Shown: positions 1-6,087 of the stretch, one piece after another
Layout of the letters: every line of letters starts with the position of its first letter
Numbering within the stretch: the stretch's first letter is position 1
Source of the DNA: UBA7657 sp049653045
GTDB taxonomy: Bacteria; Pseudomonadota; Alphaproteobacteria; Micavibrionales; Micavibrionaceae
DNA length: 7,778 nucleotides
NCBI GenBank assembly: GCA_049653045.1
Contig: JBASFN010000154.1
Location: 1-7,778 of the forward strand
Direction: 5' to 3'
Position numbers and translations under genes: made by a program
Notes under the pieces: generated by a model
Database searches by the model: none
Seen by the model: only the letters and a program-made list of their open reading frames with translations
Told to the model about the DNA's origin: nothing

Positions 1-686
1 GCATGGGGGTTTTGGGGCTTATCAGTCCCCGTCATGCGATCAGTCTTGAAAAAGTTAAAAAAATTGACGGTGTTGAGGTTTCAGACTTTGACAGTGTTCG
101 GCGGGAGTTGATTAAACGTCTCGATACTGATTTCGTTATAGAGACCGAAGGAAGCGCGCAGTCTAATGTGCTGAGAGTTAAGCCATTAAAATCTTTCAAT
201 AAGTCATTGATGGAGCAGGACGAAAGCAATCCCAAGAGTAAGATTTTATTCATCGCTAACGTCAATCCGATGGAGAATTTTGTTCCCAACACACCGGTTG
301 AGGCTGTTGGCAAGGCGTTAGCGCAGGCATGGACGGTGACTGTAGGCACAATTGAGGCCTTGGGGCAGATCATTGTGGGGACGAGAAGCCCGACTGAATT
401 GGGCGGCGTTATTCGTATCGGCGCGCTGGCGGGTGATATGGCGCAACAGGGTTTTATCGCGCTCATTCTTTTTACAGCCTTGCTGTCGATCAATCTTGGT
501 TTGATTAACCTTTTCCCTATTCCTGTACTCGATGGGGGGCATCTTGTATTTTATGCTGTTGAATCGGTTCTGGGGCGACCCATTCCTGACCGTATTCAAG
601 AGTACGCCTTTCAGTTTGGCTTTACGTTCCTGATCTGCATTATGGTCTATGCAAATCTCAGTGACATCATGCAGCTTATTCTTTAA
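1..686 (+). CDS. rseP: RseP-family site-2 intramembrane zinc metalloprotease, 3' part only
   Basis: This is the C-terminal part of an M50 (site-2) protease, which in E. coli cleaves anti-sigma factor RseA and leftover signal peptides in the inner membrane. The frame is open to the left edge, and Met at position 3 is probably internal. About 227 residues are visible. Residues 8-60 resemble the second half of a PDZ domain (IDGVEV motif). A polar linker follows, then a PVEAVGKAL stretch typical of the family. A hydrophobic segment (about 149-170) leads into NLFPIPVLDGGHL, where Asp177 of the visible part matches the third zinc ligand of E. coli RseP (D402). A last membrane segment lies at about 202-219. 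The HExxH zinc motif should lie in the missing N-terminal part. Position directly upstream of bamA matches the usual rseP-bamA order. The family call is firm; the substrate in this organism is inferred. Confidence 0.93.
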   Translation, partial: MGVLGLISPRHAISLEKVKKIDGVEVSDFDSVRRELIKRLDTDFVIETEGSAQSNVLRVKPLKSFNKSLMEQDESNPKSKILFIANVNPMENFVPNTPVEAVGKALAQAWTVTVGTIEALGQIIVGTRSPTELGGVIRIGALAGDMAQQGFIALILFTALLSINLGLINLFPIPVLDGGHLVFYAVESVLGRPIPDRIQEYAFQFGFTFLICIMVYANLSDIMQLIL

Positions 687-736
687 TCTGTCTGGACGAG
701 TACGGGCTGGATTTTCCTTCAAAAGCTGGCATAATC

Positions 737-782
737 GGAGTGCGAAACATTTTCGCAGCCCTCCTTCTGGTTTTTTTCTTTT
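737..782 (+). terminator. Possible Rho-independent terminator after rseP
   Basis: A perfect 7-bp inverted repeat, TGCGAAA (741-747) and TTTCGCA (751-757), encloses a 3-base CAT loop. GGAG (737-740) and CTCC (761-764) could extend the stem across a 3-base bulge (758-760). A T-rich tract (TTTTTTTCTTTT) begins at 771. It is separated from the stem by TTCTGG, which is less than ideal for intrinsic termination. If it works, it ends the rseP transcript and gives bamA a separate promoter; it could also be only a partial terminator or an RNA-processing hairpin. Confidence 0.5.
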
Positions 783-805
783 ATATGGTCTAGTCTGTGG
801 CTGCC

Positions 806-834
806 TTGCTAAAGGTTAATTCGTTATGTTTAAT
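806..834 (+). promoter_or_regulatory. Candidate sigma70-like promoter for bamA
   Basis: TTGCTA (806-811) and TTTAAT (829-834) are separated by 17 bp and match the -35 and -10 consensus at 4/6 and 5/6 positions. The -10 box lacks the strongly conserved A at its second position. Transcription would start near 841, leaving about 14 bases before the bamA ATG. The A+T-rich surroundings and the upstream terminator-like hairpin support a promoter in this gap, but such matches are frequent by chance in A+T-rich DNA. Confidence 0.27.
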
Positions 835-858
835 ATAAATCAAATGGGTTTGACATGA
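826..858 (+). CDS. Putative 10-residue leader peptide overlapping the bamA start
   Basis: ATG at 826 opens a frame reading MFNINQMGLT and stopping at TGA 856-858. The stop overlaps the bamA start codon (ATG 855-857) in the ATGA arrangement often seen in translational coupling. AAAGG at 811-815 lies 10 bases upstream of this ATG and resembles a Shine-Dalgarno site better than anything just upstream of bamA. A second in-frame ATG at 844 would give a 4-residue version. The peptide has no recognisable family. A frame this short can arise by chance, and the candidate promoter at 806-834 would start transcription downstream of 826, leaving only the ATG at 844. Treat it as a hypothesis. Confidence 0.22.
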   Translation: MFNINQMGLT

Positions 859-3134
859 GAAATACAAAAAGAAACAGGCTGTTGGGATTGATCCTTGGTG
901 CTTTTTTACTTTTTGTGCAGGCGCATACGGCCTCCGCGCAAGGTGTTCTCCGCGATGTCCAGATCAAGGGCAATGAGCGCGTTGAGACAGCGACTGTTCT
1001 GTCCTATATGGACATCAAGGCGGGCGACCCGATGACACGCGAGCGCCTTGATTCTACCTTGAAAGGCTTGTTTGCGACGGGTCTGTTTGCCGATGTGGCC
1101 TTGAATCAGCAGGGCGATGTACTTCAGGTGACCGTAGTCGAGAACCCCGTCATCAATGAAATCGCGTTCGAGGGTAATGATAAAATCAAGGATGAAGACC
1201 TGCTTGGCGAAATCCAGTTGCGCCCGCGTCAGGTATTTACCCGCACAAAAGTCCAGTCGGATGTCAGCAGGCTCTATCAGGTGTACCGCCAAAGCGGGCG
1301 TTTTTCGGTGAATATCGAGCCGAAGGTTATTCGTCTCGATCAGAACCGCGTCAATCTTGTATTTGAGATTGAGGAATCTGGCGTGACGACGGTTAAGAAA
1401 ATCAGCTTTGTCGGTAACAAGCATTTCGACGACAGCAGGCTGCGGAGTGAGATCAGCACCAAAGAATCAGCTTGGTATCGTTTGTTATCATCCGATGATC
1501 GTTACGATCCCGACCGTCTGGCCTTCGATCAGGAAATGCTTCGTAAATTTTATCTGTCACAGGGCTATGCCGATTTCCGCATCATGTCGGCGGTGGCGGA
1601 GTTGTCCGATGACAGGGATAATTTCTTTATCACCTTCACCGTTGAAGAGGGTGATCGTTACAAGGTCGGCAATGTCAGCATCGATTCGAAAATCAGAAAC
1701 TTTGACGCTGCGCAGTTGAACGATCAGTTAGTCCTCAAAAAAGGCGACTGGTATGATGCAGATGTGGTGCAGGAAATTGTCGATGGCATTACGGATGAAC
1801 TCGGCGATTCTCAATATGCGTTCGTAACCGTTCGTCCCGATGTGCGCCGCAACCGCGAGGCGAAGATTGTTGATGTTGTTTTTCAGGTCAATGAAACGCC
1901 ACGGGTGTTCGTTGAGCGGATCAATGTTGTGGGCAACGTGCGAACACAAGATAAAGTCCTGCGCCGCGAGATGCTGCTGGTGGAAGGCGACCCCTTCAAC
2001 AAGTCAAAACTGGCGCGTTCAGAGCAAAACATCCGCGATCTGGATTTCTTTGAGACGGTTGACGTTAAAGCAAAGCCCGGCTCTGCCCCTGATAAATCAG
2101 TTATTGATATTGACGTGGCCGAGAAATCGACCGGGGAACTGTCTGTCGGAGCTGGTTTTTCAACCAACGACGGCCCTTTGGCGGACTTCCGCATTCGGGA
2201 AAGAAATCTTCTCGGCAAGGGACAAGATCTCCTTCTTGCAACGACCATTGCGGGGAAGCGTACGGAATTTGACCTGTCTTTCACAGAGCCGCACTTCCTT
2301 GATCGTGACTTGTCGGCGGGCATTGATGCCTTCCACATTACCCGCGATCTTCAGGACGAAAGCTCCTTTGACCAGAAAAGAACGGGCGGCGGCCTGAGGA
2401 TGGGCTACCCGCTTTCCGAACATTGGAGCCAGAGTTGGAAATACAGGATAGAACAGAATGAAATCGAAAACGTCCAGAGCGACGCATCCCGTTTTGTTCT
2501 CGATCAGGAAGGCCAGCGTCTGACATCGGCGGTGTCGCAGCGTATTCAGTACGACACACGCGACAGCAGGCTATTCACAACCGAGGGCTGGCTGGCATGG
2601 CTGGATACCGAAGTGGCTGGTCTTGGCGGGGATGCAAAATATGTCTCCGGTAAAACCGGCGGATCATATTTCTATCCGCTCTTCGATCAGGTTGTATTGA
2701 ATGCCCTCGGCGAAGTCGGAGCCATTCAGGCATACTCCGATTCTGATGTTGAAATTAACGAGCGTTATTTTATCGGTGGATCGTCTTTGCGCGGCTTTTC
2801 CAAGTCCGGTATCGGTCCGCGTGACGAGGCAACACGCGACTCCCTCGGCGGTAATTTCTTCTATCGGGGAAGTGTTGAAACCTCATTCCCAATCGGATTG
2901 CCTGAAGAAATGGGAATTCTGGGGCATGGGTTCACCGACTTCGGAAGCCTTTGGGACTTGGATGACACTGGAACGGGAATTCTGGACGAGAGCAGCATCC
3001 GCGCCAGCGTCGGTGCTGGTCTGTCGTGGCGTTCTCCCTTCGGGCCTGTCCGCGTTGATCTTGCCGCGCCGGTGGCCAAGGAAGACTTCGATGAAGAAGA
3101 AGTATTCCGCTTTAACTTTGGAACACGCTTCTAA
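855..3134 (+). CDS. bamA: BamA, outer-membrane protein assembly factor (Omp85 family)
   Basis: BamA is the central subunit of the BAM complex, which folds and inserts beta-barrel proteins into the outer membrane. The 759 residues are within the family's usual length. A signal peptide ends at about ASA28/Q29 after a basic n-region and a hydrophobic core. Five POTRA repeats follow, starting at about residues 31, 99, 177, 269 and 350, each with a recognisable glycine-asparagine turn or equivalent. The 16-strand barrel spans about 427-759. It contains the conserved RGF motif as LRGF (645-648) and ends in FRFNFGTRF, a terminal-Phe beta-signal. The start at 855 is fixed by an in-frame stop at 831-833 and by the signal peptide. 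No good Shine-Dalgarno site precedes it; only GGG at 846-848 is present. The gene lies between rseP and skp, as in many proteobacteria. Barrel loops are not obviously unusual. Confidence 0.97.
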   Translation: MRNTKRNRLLGLILGAFLLFVQAHTASAQGVLRDVQIKGNERVETATVLSYMDIKAGDPMTRERLDSTLKGLFATGLFADVALNQQGDVLQVTVVENPVINEIAFEGNDKIKDEDLLGEIQLRPRQVFTRTKVQSDVSRLYQVYRQSGRFSVNIEPKVIRLDQNRVNLVFEIEESGVTTVKKISFVGNKHFDDSRLRSEISTKESAWYRLLSSDDRYDPDRLAFDQEMLRKFYLSQGYADFRIMSAVAELSDDRDNFFITFTVEEGDRYKVGNVSIDSKIRNFDAAQLNDQLVLKKGDWYDADVVQEIVDGITDELGDSQYAFVTVRPDVRRNREAKIVDVVFQVNETPRVFVERINVVGNVRTQDKVLRREMLLVEGDPFNKSKLARSEQNIRDLDFFETVDVKAKPGSAPDKSVIDIDVAEKSTGELSVGAGFSTNDGPLADFRIRERNLLGKGQDLLLATTIAGKRTEFDLSFTEPHFLDRDLSAGIDAFHITRDLQDESSFDQKRTGGGLRMGYPLSEHWSQSWKYRIEQNEIENVQSDASRFVLDQEGQRLTSAVSQRIQYDTRDSRLFTTEGWLAWLDTEVAGLGGDAKYVSGKTGGSYFYPLFDQVVLNALGEVGAIQAYSDSDVEINERYFIGGSSLRGFSKSGIGPRDEATRDSLGGNFFYRGSVETSFPIGLPEEMGILGHGFTDFGSLWDLDDTGTGILDESSIRASVGAGLSWRSPFGPVRVDLAAPVAKEDFDEEEVFRFNFGTRF

Positions 3135-3160
3135 GGGGCGTAGATAGAAAGTCTTCGGTA

Positions 3161-3706
3161 ATGAAACCTGTGTTGAGATTATTTGCTGTGCTTGCGCTCT
3201 GGGCGTTTTGTGCTTCAGTTCCCGCCGCACATGCCGCCGGGGATGCTTCCGTTGCGTTCGTAGACATGCAGATGCTTTTGACTGGCTCCAATGCGGGCAA
3301 GGATCTTCAGCAGCAGATAGAAACGAAAAAAACGGAATTTCTTGCTGTCATCTCTAAAGAGGAACAAAAGCTTCACGAGGAACAAAAAGGGCTGAGCGAG
3401 CAAAAAGAGGCTCTTACCCCCGAAGAGTTTTCAAAAAAGGCCAAGGCATTTGAAGCAAAACTTGCTGCAACCCGGCGCATGACTCAGGAAAAAAAGAAAA
3501 TACTTGAAACCGGTGCCAATAAGGCTCTCGAGGAATTACGGTCAAAAATTCTCAAAGCAGTTCAGTCTGTTTCTGATGAAAAGGGCTATGAGCTTGTTGT
3601 CAGCCGTCAGAGCATCGTGATCGGCGCCAAGGGGCTAGACATTACGGAAGACGTTCTTGCTATTCTCAATCGTGATGTGGTCAAGATCGATCTGGAACTC
3701 AAATAA
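3161..3706 (+). CDS. skp: Skp/OmpH-family periplasmic chaperone
   Basis: Skp is a periplasmic holdase that binds unfolded outer-membrane proteins emerging from Sec and delivers them towards BamA. The 181-residue precursor has a clear signal peptide with cleavage predicted at AHA25/A26. A short beta-strand region follows (VAFVDMQMLL, about 31-40). Residues about 45-125 are highly charged, rich in Lys, Glu and Gln, and alanine-spaced, consistent with the long alpha-helical tentacles of the Skp trimer. The C-terminal part (YELVVSRQSIVIGAKGLDIT) returns to strands and ends in an ILNRD segment typical of the family. The protein is somewhat longer than E. coli Skp (161 residues). It starts 26 bp after bamA and ends 12 bp before lpxD, so co-transcription is likely. 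No strong Shine-Dalgarno sequence is seen; AGAAAG at 3146-3151 is the nearest purine stretch. Trimer formation is inferred from the family. Confidence 0.93.
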   Translation: MKPVLRLFAVLALWAFCASVPAAHAAGDASVAFVDMQMLLTGSNAGKDLQQQIETKKTEFLAVISKEEQKLHEEQKGLSEQKEALTPEEFSKKAKAFEAKLAATRRMTQEKKKILETGANKALEELRSKILKAVQSVSDEKGYELVVSRQSIVIGAKGLDITEDVLAILNRDVVKIDLELK

Positions 3707-3718
3707 TTTGCGTGAAAG

Positions 3719-4747
3719 ATGCCAGATTTAAAGTTTTTTGACCGAAGTGCCCCTTTATCCCTGCGGGAAATCGCGGAAGCCATTGGCGCAAGCATAGCGG
3801 AAGGCTCTGACCCTAATTATTCAATCAATGATGTCGCTCCTCTTGATAAGGCGGGGGCAGGCGATCTTGGCTTTTTTGACAATGTGAAATACCGTGACCA
3901 GTTTATGAATACAAAGGCGGGGGCGTGTATCACGGCGCCGGATAAAGCCGATCTTGCACCCAAAGGCGTCCACCTTTTACTGACCCCTTATCCTTATAAG
4001 GCGTATGCTCTTGCCGCGCAGAAACTATACCCTGAGCCATCACCAACAGGAAAAATTTCCGAAACGGCATCCATTGATTCAACGGCTTCTGTCGGAAAAA
4101 ACTCTTTGATCGGCTCGGGCGTGTGCATTGGCTCCGGAGCCAGCATCGGCGAGGGCGCATGGATAGAGGCAAATGCGGTCATTGGCCGGAATGTCAGTAT
4201 CGGCAAGCACTGCCGGATCGGGGCGAATGCTTCTATATCCCACGCCGTCATCGGCGATTATGTGCGGATATATCCCGGCGTGCGGATCGGGCAGGAAGGT
4301 TTTGGTTTTGCCATGGATTTCAGGAACGGGCACGTCAAGGTTCCGCAACTCGGGCGCGTGATAATCGAAGATCACGTTGAAATAGGTGCAAATACCTGCA
4401 TAGACAGGGGATCCGGCCCGGATACGGTCATCGGTCAGGGAACATGGATCGATAATCTTGTTCAAGTGGCACATAACGTCAAAATTGGTCGGGGATGTGT
4501 CATTGCGGCACAGGTCGGCATTTCAGGCAGCACGGTTATAGAGGATTTTGCCATTTTTGGCGGCCAAGCCGGGTTGGCTGGGCATTTACATATAGGAAGG
4601 GGCGCGCGTATTGCCGCTCAATCGGGTGTTATACGCGATATACCCGCAGGCGAAGAGCAAATGGGTTACCCCTCCATCCCGTTGCGTCAGTTCATGCGTC
4701 AGGTAGTCCTATTAAACAGCTTGATTAAAAAGGAAAAAACCCCTTAA
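3719..4747 (+). CDS. lpxD: LpxD, UDP-3-O-acylglucosamine N-acyltransferase
   Basis: LpxD transfers a 3-hydroxyacyl chain from ACP to the 2-amino group of UDP-3-O-acyl-glucosamine, the third step of lipid A synthesis. The 342 residues match the family length. The N-terminal uridine-binding domain (about 1-105) contains LGFFDNVKYRDQF. A left-handed beta-helix of hexapeptide repeats covers about 110-315 (many I-G-x-x repeats), interrupted by the conserved GFGFAMDFRNGHVKVPQLG region. His252 in VQVAHNVKIG corresponds to the catalytic His239 of E. coli LpxD. The C-terminal helix carries MGYPSIPLRQFMRQ. ATG 3719 is the only sensible start because a TGA lies in frame at 3713-3715. GAAAG abuts the start codon, too close to act as a normal Shine-Dalgarno site, so translation may depend on coupling to skp. 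Acyl-chain length cannot be deduced here. Confidence 0.97.
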   Translation: MPDLKFFDRSAPLSLREIAEAIGASIAEGSDPNYSINDVAPLDKAGAGDLGFFDNVKYRDQFMNTKAGACITAPDKADLAPKGVHLLLTPYPYKAYALAAQKLYPEPSPTGKISETASIDSTASVGKNSLIGSGVCIGSGASIGEGAWIEANAVIGRNVSIGKHCRIGANASISHAVIGDYVRIYPGVRIGQEGFGFAMDFRNGHVKVPQLGRVIIEDHVEIGANTCIDRGSGPDTVIGQGTWIDNLVQVAHNVKIGRGCVIAAQVGISGSTVIEDFAIFGGQAGLAGHLHIGRGARIAAQSGVIRDIPAGEEQMGYPSIPLRQFMRQVVLLNSLIKKEKTP

Positions 4748-4772
4748 AGTAGCCAAAAGAAAACGGAACTGA

Positions 4773-5228
4773 ATGAACAGCGCAGCCAAAAAAATAATTG
4801 ATATTAACCGGATCATGGACATGATCCCGCACCGCTATCCGATATTGCTGGTTGATCGCGTTCTGGAGCTTGTCGCCGGAGAAAGCGCAACGGCGCTCAA
4901 GAATGTCACAATCAACGAGCCGCATTTTCAGGGGCATTTTCCCAATTTTCCGGTGATGCCAGGTGTCTTGATTATCGAAGCCATGGCTCAGACGGCGGCG
5001 ATTGTGGTGGTTGAGGCCTTGGGCAAACAATCCGAAGGCAAGGTGGTTTATTTTATGAGCATCGAGGATGCGCGCTTTAGAAAACCCGTCGTTCCGGGCG
5101 ACAGCGTTCATATTCATGTTAAAAAAATCCATACGCGCAGCAATGTTTGGAAGTTTGAAGGCGAGGCCAAGGTTGACGGGGCACTCTGCGCCGAGGCAAC
5201 CTTCAGCGCCATGATAATGGACAAATAG
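4773..5228 (+). CDS. fabZ: FabZ, 3-hydroxyacyl-ACP dehydratase
   Basis: FabZ dehydrates (R)-3-hydroxyacyl-ACP to trans-2-enoyl-ACP in type II fatty-acid synthesis, in the cytoplasm. It competes with LpxA and LpxD for the same substrate pool. The 151-residue protein is a single hot-dog fold. Visible family motifs are MIPHRYPILLVDRV (17-30), GHFPNFPVMPGV (54-65) and IIEAMAQ (67-73). His55 and Glu69 match the catalytic His/Glu pair of the family. The LKNVTINEPHFQGHF segment separates this from the FabA branch, so isomerase activity is not expected. GGA at 4765-4767, five bases before the ATG, is a modest ribosome-binding site. The gene begins 25 bp after lpxD and lies in the usual lpxD-fabZ-lpxA order. 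Confidence 0.97.
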   Translation: MNSAAKKIIDINRIMDMIPHRYPILLVDRVLELVAGESATALKNVTINEPHFQGHFPNFPVMPGVLIIEAMAQTAAIVVVEALGKQSEGKVVYFMSIEDARFRKPVVPGDSVHIHVKKIHTRSNVWKFEGEAKVDGALCAEATFSAMIMDK

Positions 5229-5260
5229 CAGGTTTGTAACGCATCGCAATAAAGCGTGAT

Positions 5261-5289
5261 TTGTTAGGCTTTTCGCCTCTGATTACACT
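5261..5289 (+). promoter_or_regulatory. Candidate promoter abutting the lpxA start (possible leaderless transcript)
   Basis: TTGTTA (5261-5266) and TACACT (5284-5289) are 17 bp apart and match -35 and -10 consensus at 4/6 each. The -10-like box ends six bases before the lpxA ATG at 5296, so transcription would begin at or very near the A of the start codon. A short AGGC/GCCT inverted repeat (5266-5269 and 5275-5278) lies in the spacer. The match is weak and could be chance; the gap of 67 bp between fabZ and lpxA, the longest in the lpx part of the cluster, is mild support. Confidence 0.22.
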
Positions 5290-5295
5290 CAGGAT

Positions 5296-6087
5296 ATGAG
5301 TAAGAACATACACCCCACAGCCGTTATTGATCCCGCCGCCCGGATTGCACCTGATGTCCAGATCGGTGCTTTTTGTGTTGTTGGTGCGCATGTGGAAATT
5401 CAGGGCGGCGTGACGTTGAAGTCTCATGTTGTCATAGACGGACGTACGGTAATTGGTGAGGGCACAACAATCTATCCGTTTGCCTCTCTCGGGTCGCCGC
5501 CACAGGATTTAAAATATGCAGGCGAACCGTCAAAACTTTTGATAGGCAAAAAAAACACGATCCGCGAACATGTGTCCATGAACCCGGGAACAAAGGGCGG
5601 CGCGCTGCAAACCGTTGTCGGCGATAATTGTCTGTTTATGATGGGCGCACATGTCGCGCATGATTGCGTCATTGGCAATAACGTGATCATGGCGAATAAC
5701 GCGACTCTGGGCGGCCATGTTCAGGTCGGGGATTTTGTCGTCATCGGCGGGCTGGCCGCCGTGCATCAGTTCGTGCGTATTGGCGAGCACGCAATTATTG
5801 GCGGCATGTCGGGTGTCGAGAGCGACGTTATCCCGTATGGCCGCGTGAAGGGCGAGAGAGCATCACTTGCGGGGCTTAATTTAATCGGGTTGGAGCGACG
5901 CGGCTTTTCCCGCGATCAAGTCCGTAATATCCAAAAGGCCGTGGATCAACTTTTTGCAGAAACTGGAACATTGGAAGAGCGTCTCCGCGAAATGGAAACC
6001 GGTTTTGCGTCGGACGAAGCCGTTCGCAATATCCTTCGTTTTGCCAGAGAGAAAACGAGATTTCCGCTATGTCATCCCTCCCGTTAG
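5296..6087 (+). CDS. lpxA: LpxA, UDP-N-acetylglucosamine 3-O-acyltransferase
   Basis: LpxA catalyses the first step of lipid A synthesis, moving a 3-hydroxyacyl chain from ACP to the 3-OH of UDP-GlcNAc in the cytoplasm. The 263 residues compare with 262 in E. coli. The N-terminal two thirds is a hexapeptide beta-helix, followed by a helical C-terminal domain (from about GLERRGFSRDQV). YAGEPSKL and GAHVAHDCVIGNN are characteristic; His122 corresponds to catalytic His125 of E. coli, and His119 to His122. In IIGGMSG, Gly170 aligns with Gly173, the residue that sets acyl-chain length in E. coli. Start choice: an in-frame TGA at 5257-5259 and no other start codon before 5296. AGGA (5291-5294) is only one base from the ATG, too close for normal use. 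The last 19 bases overlap lpxI. Confidence 0.97.
   Translation: MSKNIHPTAVIDPAARIAPDVQIGAFCVVGAHVEIQGGVTLKSHVVIDGRTVIGEGTTIYPFASLGSPPQDLKYAGEPSKLLIGKKNTIREHVSMNPGTKGGALQTVVGDNCLFMMGAHVAHDCVIGNNVIMANNATLGGHVQVGDFVVIGGLAAVHQFVRIGEHAIIGGMSGVESDVIPYGRVKGERASLAGLNLIGLERRGFSRDQVRNIQKAVDQLFAETGTLEERLREMETGFASDEAVRNILRFAREKTRFPLCHPSR

Noticed and set aside
32..722. Antisense open frames opposite rseP (32-493 and 318-722)
   Set aside because: The sense strand encodes a well-conserved RseP C-terminus through the whole stretch; the antisense translations look like shadows.
1840..2397. Open frame of 185 codons in another frame inside bamA (+ strand)
   Set aside because: It lies wholly inside the POTRA5-barrel coding region of bamA, which is intact; the alternative product has unpatterned composition and no family resemblance.
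4725..5249. Antisense open frame of 174 codons opposite fabZ
   Set aside because: It covers a clearly conserved fabZ on the other strand, its translation has no recognisable motif, and no ribosome-binding site or promoter was evident.
5239..5257. ACGC/GCGT inverted repeat between fabZ and lpxA as a terminator
   Set aside because: The stem is 4 bp with an 11-base loop and has no T-tract directly after it; it is too weak to call.
4080..5830. Repeated short motifs (atcggc-like) in lpxD and lpxA as a DNA repeat family
   Set aside because: They reflect the I-G-x-x hexapeptide repeats of the beta-helix proteins, not a DNA-level repeat.
6069..6087. lpxA/lpxI overlap as a frameshift or gene-fusion error
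   Set aside because: Both proteins have family-typical lengths and complete termini, so the overlap is an ordinary operon junction.
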